Shown here: positions 22,411 through 28,988 of the stretch, one piece after another
How the letters are laid out: each line of letters opens with the position of its first letter
How positions within the stretch are numbered: the first letter of the stretch is position 1
Assembly: GCA_021298975.1 (NCBI GenBank)
Contig: JAJTGC010000004.1
Span: forward strand, 1-61,692
DNA length: 61,692 nucleotides
Source: Oxalobacteraceae bacterium
GTDB lineage: Bacteria; Pseudomonadota; Gammaproteobacteria; Burkholderiales; Burkholderiaceae_D
Direction: 5' to 3'
Made by a program: the position numbers and the translations under genes
The notes under the pieces: generated by a model
Databases searched by the model: none
Told to the model about the DNA's origin: nothing
What the model saw: only the letters and a program-made list of their open reading frames with translations

Positions 22411-23493
22411 ATGTTCAAAGTCAGAGTCACTCCCCATTGGGAAATCCGGCACCACGACGGCGAGGCCCTGGACACCGCAGTTTTGCTGGCTCTGCTGCGA
22501 TCCATCGAAGAAACCGGCTCGATTGCCCGTGCCGCACAAGCCGTCGGACTATCCTACCGATACGCCTGGGGCTTGCTGCGCAAGGCCGAGGCGCTGTTTG
22601 GCCACAGCCTGATGCAAACCGGCCGCGGGCGCGGCACGCAGCTCTCTTCGCTTGCCGAGAAACTGATCTGGGCGGATCGCCGAGTCAGCGCCAGACTCTC
22701 GCCCATGCTCGAGAGCCTCGCCTCCGAGCTCGAAACCGAACTGGGCAAAACCGTGGGCGATGCGACTCAGGCCATCCGTCTTGATGCCAGCCATGGCTTC
22801 GCAGTCGCGGCTTTTCTGAAACAGGCGACCGAGTCCGGATTGGCGATTGACCTGCGCTATCGAAACAGTACCGATGCCGTAGCAGCCCTCTCGCGCAACG
22901 AGTCTGATCTCGCCGGCTTTCATGTGCCGCTGGGTGAATTCGAAACCCAATCAGCAGAGCGATTCGGCAAATGGCTGGATCCGAAATCGCATCAACTTAT
23001 CCATCTCGCCGTTCGCACGCAGGGTTTGTTCGTCAATCCGGGCAACCCTCTCGGTATCCGTGGCCTGCATGATCTGATGCGATCCGAAGTACGCTTCGTG
23101 AACCGACAAGCCGGCTCAGGCACACGACTGCTACTCGAACTGATGCTGCCGAGTTTGGGCATTACCCCCGCGCAGGTGAACGGCTATGAGAACACGGAAT
23201 TCACGCACTCAGCCGTCGCCGCCTTCATCGCCAGCGGCATGGCCGATGTGGGGTTTGGCGTGCAAACTGCCGCAGAGCGTTTCAAACTTGATTTCATTCC
23301 GCTGGCAAAAGAGCGATATTTTTTTGCGGTGAGCAACGAGGCATTGGAGCAGCCACAAATGCAAAAGGTCATTGATGTAGTGAACACCACCACTTTCCGT
23401 GAGATGGTCCAGCAGCTCGCGGGCTACGATGCGAGCAACACAGGCGAGATCCTGACCCTGCAGCAGGCTTTTGGCAACTTGACGAAAAAATAA
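22411..23493 (+). CDS. ModE/LysR-like HTH regulator with periplasmic-binding-protein domain
   Basis: The 360-residue protein has an N-terminal winged helix of the LysR/ModE type (about 25-85, SIEETGSIARAAQAVGLSYRYAWGLLRKAE) and a C-terminal type-2 periplasmic-binding-protein fold (about 120-350, with NRQAGSGTRLLLELML, as in molybdate- or small-anion-sensing regulators). Such proteins in Burkholderiales neighbour formate dehydrogenase and molybdopterin genes. It is divergent from the OFA carrier and its stop overlaps the mobA start by one base (TAATG), so it is co-translated with mobA. The ligand is not known from sequence; a molybdenum-cofactor-related or formate-related signal is likely. Confidence 0.85.
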   Translation: MFKVRVTPHWEIRHHDGEALDTAVLLALLRSIEETGSIARAAQAVGLSYRYAWGLLRKAEALFGHSLMQTGRGRGTQLSSLAEKLIWADRRVSARLSPMLESLASELETELGKTVGDATQAIRLDASHGFAVAAFLKQATESGLAIDLRYRNSTDAVAALSRNESDLAGFHVPLGEFETQSAERFGKWLDPKSHQLIHLAVRTQGLFVNPGNPLGIRGLHDLMRSEVRFVNRQAGSGTRLLLELMLPSLGITPAQVNGYENTEFTHSAVAAFIASGMADVGFGVQTAAERFKLDFIPLAKERYFFAVSNEALEQPQMQKVIDVVNTTTFREMVQQLAGYDASNTGEILTLQQAFGNLTKK

Positions 23494-24116
23494 TGGCGAC
23501 GGCATCCATCGGTAAACAGCAGATTACAGGCCTGATACTCGCCGGTGGCCAGGGCACGCGCATGGGGCACATCGACAAAGGCTTGCAAGCAATCGATGGG
23601 TCGACGCTGGCCGCGCTTACCTTGCAGCGACTGAAGCCTCAGGTAGCGTCGGTGCTTATCAGTGCAAATCGCAATCTGGATACTTACGCACAATTCGGCT
23701 ACCCGGTTCTGCAAGATGAAATTTTAGGGTATGCAGGCCCGCTGGCAGGCATGTACACAGGACTAGGACAGTGCAAGACACCTTATTTGCTGACCGTACC
23801 CTGCGATACCCCAGGCTTTCCGCAAGACCTTGCACAACGCCTGGCATTCGCGTTGAAACTCGCGGAAGCAGATGTCGCCTTAGCTGTCACCGGAGAGCCT
23901 GGGAACCCCGAATTGCACCCCGTGTTCTGCCTGATGAAAACCGACTTGCTGCCCTCGCTAGGTGCGTATCTGCGCAGCGGCGGTCACAAAGTGGCCGGGT
24001 GGATGCTCCAGCAGCCGCATGCGCTGGCTCATTTCACTGATCAGACAGCGTTCATCAACATCAACACGCCAGAAGAGCTGAAAACTTTTGCCTCCCTGCC
24101 TGGAACCTCACCTTGA
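23493..24116 (+). CDS. mobA: Molybdenum cofactor guanylyltransferase
   Basis: Adds GMP to molybdopterin to make the MGD cofactor used by formate dehydrogenases and nitrate reductases. The 207-residue length is normal. Visible: LILAGGQGTRMGHIDKGLQ (14-32, nucleotide binding), VLISANRN, GPLAGMYTGLG, TVPCDTPGFPQDL (the Asp of the metal site), HPVFCLM and the C-terminal FININTPEEL. Coupled to the upstream regulator by TAATG. A second, broken mobA 3' end lies 2.2 kb further on the same strand. Confidence 0.93.
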   Translation: MATASIGKQQITGLILAGGQGTRMGHIDKGLQAIDGSTLAALTLQRLKPQVASVLISANRNLDTYAQFGYPVLQDEILGYAGPLAGMYTGLGQCKTPYLLTVPCDTPGFPQDLAQRLAFALKLAEADVALAVTGEPGNPELHPVFCLMKTDLLPSLGAYLRSGGHKVAGWMLQQPHALAHFTDQTAFININTPEELKTFASLPGTSP

Positions 24117-24191
24117 ACTGCAGCCGAATGAACGAATCGAAAAATTCACGCCAACATAAACTCGGTTGGGTGATTTTTTGTCAGAAAAAGG

Positions 24192-24425
24192 CTAGTGGAG
24201 ATCAACGTGCTGAGCAGCGTAACGGGCAGGAGCAAACGAGACTTCGCCGACCAGTTGCTCTACCATGTCCTCGTCATCCATGAGCTCGTCGATCTGCTCA
24301 CTGGTCAAAGGTATATTGACTGAATGAATGATTGAAGTGCCGCAAACGACGCTAGCGTAAAAGCGAGAACCTTTTTTCAAGAGAGCATACCTGCCTGGCT
24401 CATTTTTGAGTATTTCGATATCCAT
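24192..24425 (-). CDS. Small hypothetical protein downstream of the effector candidate
   Basis: A 77-residue product starting MDIEILKNEPGRYALLKKG. I chose ATG 24425 because GGAGGAAA sits seven bases upstream; the frame extends to 24473 without support. Acidic C-terminal half (SEQIDELMDDEDMVEQL). No family recognised. It lies 137 bases downstream of the effector-like gene on the same strand and shares the lower G+C of the patch, so it may be part of the same acquired segment. Confidence 0.6.
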   Translation of the reverse strand: MDIEILKNEPGRYALLKKGSRFYASVVCGTSIIHSVNIPLTSEQIDELMDDEDMVEQLVGEVSFAPARYAAQHVDLH

Positions 24426-24562
24426 AAAAAATTTCCTCCAATTTATCTGAAACATGGTGTATTCGTATCCCACCGCGCCGCCATTAATTCAGAAGAAGTT
24501 AGACAGAACGAATGCTTCGACCAACTTGGAAAGCCACAGATCTGAAATCTTCGTGTGACTCT

Positions 24563-25537
24563 TCAAACCCTGACATCGCTATTGTCGATACCGTGTCTGA
24601 GTACCTCCTCCAAGCCTTGATAGGGTATTAGTCGGCACTTATCTATCGGTACTGCATCAATAAATGCTTCAGGTACGCCGCCCAGGGTATATCCGCCCGG
24701 TCGCCAATCATTGGTCGCGCCCCCTTCTCTCCCAGTCAGCATACGGAGATTGAGAGAATTCAGGTTCTCTTTAGGTATGAAAACCGCGTGCAGCTTAAAA
24801 TTGTTGTTGCCTGCCCAGGAATTCGGTTGCATTCCCATGCGCTGCTCTATGATACGAAGCAGAGCGATATCCGGTGCGGCAGTCGTATCATGAGACTGTA
24901 CGTGAGGTGAGGCGGGGACAGATGGATCAGACTTTGCTTCTTCGATCATTTGTCTGGCCGTTGAGGCGGGAAGTACGAAGCACCCTTCCTTGCGGCCATG
25001 AAAATCACCCTGATTGTCGCCCATGGTGAAGCGGTTAAAGCCGCCGGTTGTAATAAAGGTAACTGCCCCTCCGTCAAAAAGGGACAAATGCTCTTGAATG
25101 TAAGTTGGATCGAGATATTCCGCTGGATTGGGACGATTGGGCTTGGCGATCTTCGACTCATCCCACGTGGTATTTTTCCCATTAGGTAGTCCAATATCGA
25201 TAACCTCTTGGTACTTGAGTTTCGGATCGACACCCTCAGCAAAACGAATACTGGGACGCATTGGCCCATAATCGCGAGGATCAGCAGGATTCTGCGCCTG
25301 CTGAGCCTGCACCGGGGGTGAGAGATTAGCTGCTGCGACAGGCGGGCGAAAGTTTGCCGAGGTTGCCGCAGGTGTGTTCATCCCGCTTATGCGTCCTTCG
25401 ACCTGACTCGCAATCGATTGAAAAAAAGTCGATACCTCGCTCGCCGCCCTGAAAACCCCTTCCCGCACGCCTTCCGCAAAAGATGCTGGTCCCGCGAGCT
25501 CCGAGGGTTGTATTCTCACTCCCGAGGTCGGATTCAT
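24563..25537 (-). CDS. Candidate type III secreted effector (unknown activity)
   Basis: A 324-residue protein with no signal peptide or membrane helix. Its start codon overlaps the stop of the CesT-like chaperone gene by ATGA, the classical chaperone-effector arrangement. Residues 1-110 are Ser/Ala/Pro/Gln-rich and low in complexity, as expected for a secretion and chaperone-binding region. A globular part follows (about 110-315) with FITTGGFNRFTMGDNQGDF, VFIPKENLNSLNLRML and GGYTLGGVPEAFIDAVPI. The last segment is faintly reminiscent of the C-terminal strand of ADP-ribosyltransferase-like toxins, but I cannot identify the R-S-E residues and do not assign an activity. No T3SS apparatus gene lies within the window. 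Confidence 0.6.
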   Translation of the reverse strand: MNPTSGVRIQPSELAGPASFAEGVREGVFRAASEVSTFFQSIASQVEGRISGMNTPAATSANFRPPVAAANLSPPVQAQQAQNPADPRDYGPMRPSIRFAEGVDPKLKYQEVIDIGLPNGKNTTWDESKIAKPNRPNPAEYLDPTYIQEHLSLFDGGAVTFITTGGFNRFTMGDNQGDFHGRKEGCFVLPASTARQMIEEAKSDPSVPASPHVQSHDTTAAPDIALLRIIEQRMGMQPNSWAGNNNFKLHAVFIPKENLNSLNLRMLTGREGGATNDWRPGGYTLGGVPEAFIDAVPIDKCRLIPYQGLEEVLRHGIDNSDVRV

Positions 25538-26040
25538 GCCTGCTCCCCTGACCGTGCTGCATGGCCCAAGTGCTGCTGATATCCATCCGCTTGGTGCGCT
25601 GCGTGTGCTAGCCCCGTGCCACCATACAAAAGATCATCAATAAAAACTTTTATTTCAAGGGCTTTTTCTTTGAAGTTATCTAGTAAATTCCGAAATGAGA
25701 CGTTATCGAGAGTTGCTACATCTCTAGAAACCAATAATCCGAGAACCCGCATTTTTTTGTCGAAGAATAAACACGTACCTTTGTTGAACTTCAGATCCAG
25801 ATTCAATGCCAGCAGCTCTTCATAGAGCCGGGGACTAAGTGAAATCGGAAGATTCAAAAGATGCGTCGACACAGACACCTGCTGACTCCCAGACGAGCTG
25901 GATATGATCAAGCCGATCTCGTTATCAGCCACTAGAAAGCAAATGCCCTGATCATTCAACACACCTCCTTGCCCCGCGCCCAAACTGCTCAGCCAGCTAT
26001 TTACGAGCGCTTGCTCTTGGGTTATCTGCTTGGTTGTCAT
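25534..26040 (-). CDS. CesT/SicP-family type III secretion chaperone
   Basis: Class I T3S chaperones are small acidic dimers that hold one effector in the cytoplasm. The product from ATG 26040 (MTTKQITQEQALVNSWLSSL) is 168 residues. The pattern of a first helix, strands with FLVADNEIGLIISSSS, LLNLPISLSPRLYEELLALN, a strand with CLFFDKKMRVLGLLV, and a last helix fits the CesT fold over residues 1-138. The last 30 residues (GGTGLAHAAHQADGYQQHL) are an unusual Gly/His/Gln-rich tail. GGGAG lies five bases before the start; a longer frame to 26133 has no signal. It overlaps the effector candidate by ATGA. Confidence 0.75.
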   Translation of the reverse strand: MTTKQITQEQALVNSWLSSLGAGQGGVLNDQGICFLVADNEIGLIISSSSGSQQVSVSTHLLNLPISLSPRLYEELLALNLDLKFNKGTCLFFDKKMRVLGLLVSRDVATLDNVSFRNLLDNFKEKALEIKVFIDDLLYGGTGLAHAAHQADGYQQHLGHAARSGEQA

Positions 26041-26642
26041 ACATACTCCCTTTTTTATGAAAATAATGAATTTCCTGAAGGTGAGTAAGGCTTGAAAAAA
26101 ATTAATTCCCAAGCATCGGCCTGTCTTTTGCAACTAAATTGCGCCATTTTTTGTACCAAAAAAGAAAATGTGGCAAAGTCGCCAGGCCAGAGAACGGAAT
26201 TTTGGAGCAGCGGTAAAAATCCCTAAAGGAACAATCCTCTCGAATTGTTGTTGGTGTGTTTATGCAGCAAAAAGTTAGCCTGCTTTCGCAAATAACCAGG
26301 CAGGGTCTGTGCAATTAGTCCGAAGGTCCACTGCGCAAGCCGATATGGCTTTTGAGGTAACTGTCGAGAGTGCGACGCAGAAACGGCATCCGGTTTTTGG
26401 CCTTAGCTCTGCGCATCTGAAATGAGCTTGCCGATTATCTCGGCAAGGGTGGTCGGAAAATGGATGCGTGGTTTGCAATGCATAGGCAGATTGAGGCGTG
26501 CTTTGCGGATGACACGGCATTCGTCAATATGAACTCCCTGACAGATTTACAAGACTGGACAGCGCAATAAGCGATTAACCGGTTCTTCAAGGTGCGGCAG
26601 CGTTGCTCTAGCATCTCCCTACATTTCCACCAGAGGAGTTTT
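26041..26642. other. Gap holding the chaperone promoter region and a mobA relic
   Basis: 602 bases. The part next to 26041 is AT-rich and must carry the promoter of the minus-strand chaperone-effector pair; I find no convincing PIP, hrp or HrpL-type box. The part from 26282 to 26570 is a frameshifted mobA fragment on the plus strand. The rest shows nothing identifiable. Confidence 0.6.
26282..26570 (+). pseudogene. Frameshifted 3' fragment of a second mobA
   Basis: Reading the plus strand, one frame gives AQADMAFEVTV then HPVFGLSSAHLK before TGA at 26423-26425. The next frame continues with LADYLGKGGRKMDAWFAMH, then ADDTAFVNMNSLTDLQDW and TAA at 26568. These blocks align in order with the intact MobA C-terminus in this window (EADVALAVTG, HPVFCLM, GAYLRSGGHKVAGWML, DQTAFININTPEEL). 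The two halves are joined by a +1 shift near 26420. The nucleotide-binding N-terminal half is absent. Confidence 0.75.
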
Positions 26643-27581
26643 CTAAGCCGCAGACTCCTTCATATTTCTTAATTTTTCGGCATGAGCAAAATCGAAACTT
26701 ATGTCCACGGCATTTGTTATCTGGCTCAGTAATTCAACAGAGATACTATTATTGAATTGAGAATTTAATGTCGCTTCGATTTCTTTTATGAGAGCATCTT
26801 TTTTCAAGTTGTTTGAATCAGCGATGATCTGCAAGCTTAACTCTGTATTGGCGGCTCTGATAATTGCCGCGCGGATAATTTTTTCATGTGCTCCCTGTTC
26901 ATTCATACCTGGTATTTTTTCGATCATCGATTTGAATTTTGTATCAAAATCCTCCTTAAAAGATTGCACCATCTGAAATTGCGGACTAATCCCAGTACCA
27001 ATTTTTTCTTTGTCATTAGTAGCCAACTTGATAAACAGATCAAGATCCTTTAACAGTTGACTTTTACGTGAATCGTTCTTCTCATTCTGTTCAACGTATT
27101 TTTTAATATCAACGAGTTCTTTAAGCGTTTCTGTTGACTCGCCATCGCCTAGTTTTATCCCATCAAGTAGTTTAAATAACGCTGTGTCAAATTTTGACAC
27201 TGTCTCTTCACTCTGTTTAGTCACCTTACTCTGTTTGGTCACCTCACTCTGTTTAGTCACCTCACTCGGTTTAGTCACCTCACCCTGTTTAGGCAAATCA
27301 CGGAAGACTTGTCGGACTCTGCCGCGCAGATCAAGCTCGGGGCGATCGAGTTTTGTGACCTCCGACTTGATAGAGTCAGTCGTCGGTACGTTAACCGCCT
27401 GCGCAACTACCGTCTTTGCCTGAGATTTTTCAGTTCGAGAAAAAAGATTTTTCAACGACAAAAATAATTTACCGCCAGAACCTTTACCCCGTGAAAAAAT
27501 GGTGGCGTGACTAGCTCCCTCGGGTTTATGCGCTTGGGTCGAGGTAGTTTTAGTAGTGAGTGATTTTGGAATCCTGTTCAA
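26643..27581 (-). CDS. Lys/Thr-rich repeat protein, possible secreted effector
   Basis: A 312-residue protein of unknown family. The N-terminal 100 residues are basic and Ser/Thr/Lys-rich without a signal peptide. Residues 101-125 contain five hexapeptide repeats of the form SEVTKQ. The rest (about 130-312) is predicted from sequence pattern to be helical (ALFKLLDGIKLG, ELVDIKKYVEQNEKNDSRKSQLLKDLDLFIKLA, HEKIIRAAIIRAANTELSLQII). Low G+C and composition resemble the neighbouring chaperone-effector pair, and the unstructured N-terminus would suit type III export. Context, not homology, is the basis. It has no adjacent chaperone of its own. Confidence 0.6.
   Translation of the reverse strand: MNRIPKSLTTKTTSTQAHKPEGASHATIFSRGKGSGGKLFLSLKNLFSRTEKSQAKTVVAQAVNVPTTDSIKSEVTKLDRPELDLRGRVRQVFRDLPKQGEVTKPSEVTKQSEVTKQSKVTKQSEETVSKFDTALFKLLDGIKLGDGESTETLKELVDIKKYVEQNEKNDSRKSQLLKDLDLFIKLATNDKEKIGTGISPQFQMVQSFKEDFDTKFKSMIEKIPGMNEQGAHEKIIRAAIIRAANTELSLQIIADSNNLKKDALIKEIEATLNSQFNNSISVELLSQITNAVDISFDFAHAEKLRNMKESAA
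27210..27299. repeat. Five 18-bp tandem repeats inside the Lys/Thr-rich gene
   Basis: Units of 18 bases (ACTCTGTTTAGTCACCTC type) begin at 27210, 27228, 27246, 27264 and 27282 with a few substitutions. Each encodes one SEVTKQ-like hexapeptide on the minus strand, so changes in copy number keep the frame. Confidence 0.9.
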
Positions 27582-27951
27582 AAATTTACCTCGTTACGTT
27601 GATTATTAGCGTTTGAATCATCGGCTCATATCGTGAACCGATATCCAATACAAAAGACCGAGCCACTTTTTTGAACCGCACAGGGATGTAGTAAGTATTT
27701 TGGCCAAAATGTTTCCGGTTTTCTTCAAATTAGTACAAGCCAAATGCATCGACCGGCTAAACGCCTGCAGAAAGAACCGTCCCGGGTTCTAAACGTAGGT
27801 GAACTGCATTGCGGGACAGAATTTTTCCACTGATAAAACGGCACGAAATCTTGAATTTCCGTTGACCGGAAAATCCTTGCCCATTCATGGATGGTCGGCG
27901 GGAGGTTGCGGGATGCGGCACGTTCTCCAGTAGCTGCACCCCATTGACTGG
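27582..27951. other. Intergenic region, 370 bases
   Basis: No gene supported. A perfect 14-base palindrome ATTTTGGCCAAAAT lies at 27697-27710, about 115 bases upstream of the Lys/Thr-rich gene start, and could be a regulator site. A 60-codon minus-strand frame at 27757-27939 lacks a ribosome binding site. Confidence 0.5.
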
Positions 27952-28257
27952 CTAGAGCTCAGCCGCGGTTTTCGGTTTGAAATGCTTGTCACTGATCCTG
28001 AACTTGCCACGCCGGTCGCCCATCAACTGCCGCAGCTCGGCAATCGACAACGCGCTCACCTCATGCATACGTATGAGCAGCGATGCGGTGACTGGCAGCC
28101 TGCGGTGACGAATTTTGCTGATCACCGGCGGTGATACTTCCAGCGCGCGCGAGAGCGCGGCGTCGTTCTTGAGATTGAGCTTGCCAATCAGCGAAGCCAA
28201 TAATTGATCCGGGTCGTAGGGCTGAGTTGATGTCGATGTCGATGCAGTGTGTTCCAT
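27952..28257 (-). CDS. Small HTH (XRE-like) DNA-binding protein
   Basis: A 101-residue protein with a Thr/Ser-rich N-terminus and a helix-turn-helix in the middle (about 25-60, LNLKNDAALSRALEVSPPVISKIRHRRLPV), similar to lambda-repressor-like folds. It is a conserved-type small regulator rather than a toxin-antitoxin partner, since no toxin-like gene is adjacent. Composition returns to the G+C-rich style of the core genome here, marking the end of the AT-richer patch. Confidence 0.75.
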   Translation of the reverse strand: MEHTASTSTSTQPYDPDQLLASLIGKLNLKNDAALSRALEVSPPVISKIRHRRLPVTASLLIRMHEVSALSIAELRQLMGDRRGKFRISDKHFKPKTAAEL

Positions 28258-28371
28258 AGTGTCCTCATGCGAGTGTTGGGGTCACTCGGATTCTGACCAT
28301 GGGCATTGTGGCTATCTTGATCGCTCACAACGGTGACTGCCGGCAGCTATCCCGCGAAACATAGTGCTGCG

Positions 28372-28851
28372 TCAGCGCAAACGATCCGGTATCGGCAAGG
28401 CAGTTTTGTATTTCACTTGTTTGAGCGCGAAGCTCGATTTGATATTTTTGATACCCGGTATGCGCGTCAGGTTCTCGAGGATGAAACGCTCAAGCGCCTG
28501 AATGTCGGCAACCACAATGCGCAGCAGGTAGTCCTCATCGCCCGTCATCAGATACACCTCCATCACTTCATCGAAGTGACTGACCGCCTTCTCGAAGTGC
28601 TCAAGTGCCGCAGCTTCCTGTTTTTCCAGAGAGACGCGCACGAACACATTCACCTTCAAGCCAAGCGCATGCGGATCGACCAGCGCCACGTAGCGCGAGA
28701 TCACGCCATCGGTCTCCAGTTTTTTGACGCGCGCAAGCGTCGGTGAGGGTGACAGGCTGACCTTGGCGGCCAACTCGACATTGGTCAGGCTGGCATCCTG
28801 CTGCAGGCAGCCCAGAATCCGAAAATCTGTACTATCGAGATTTACCGACAT
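28372..28851 (-). CDS. Lrp/AsnC-family transcriptional regulator
   Basis: 159 residues: N-terminal winged helix ([42 protein letters not shown]) and C-terminal RAM ligand-binding domain (about 75-150, [19 protein letters not shown]). It is divergent from the E1 dehydrogenase gene across 137 bases and is the likely regulator of that gene, responding to an amino acid or 2-oxo acid. The same Lrp-plus-E1 pairing is known from the Pseudomonas putida methionine-catabolism genes mdeR/mdeB, though the methionine lyase gene is not next to it here. Confidence 0.9.
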   Translation of the reverse strand: MSVNLDSTDFRILGCLQQDASLTNVELAAKVSLSPSPTLARVKKLETDGVISRYVALVDPHALGLKVNVFVRVSLEKQEAAALEHFEKAVSHFDEVMEVYLMTGDEDYLLRIVVADIQALERFILENLTRIPGIKNIKSSFALKQVKYKTALPIPDRLR

Positions 28852-28988
28852 ATTTATCCTTAAATGTATAAATTTTTGGTATTTTATGCCTCATTAAACC
28901 AAATTGACGAGTTTTTTCGGTAGCACCTGCGGTGAAAAATGCCTTAACTTAGCGCATTCATAACAAACCGCATTCCCCGGAGACCCGC

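Noticed and set aside
26041-26300. Search for hrp, PIP or HrpL-type promoter boxes upstream of the chaperone gene
   Set aside because: GGAA and CTCAC fragments occur, but spacing and sequence do not match known consensus boxes.
27697-27710. Palindrome ATTTTGGCCAAAAT as a defined operator
   Set aside because: Symmetric but single and far from a clear promoter, so it is only mentioned within the intergenic entry.
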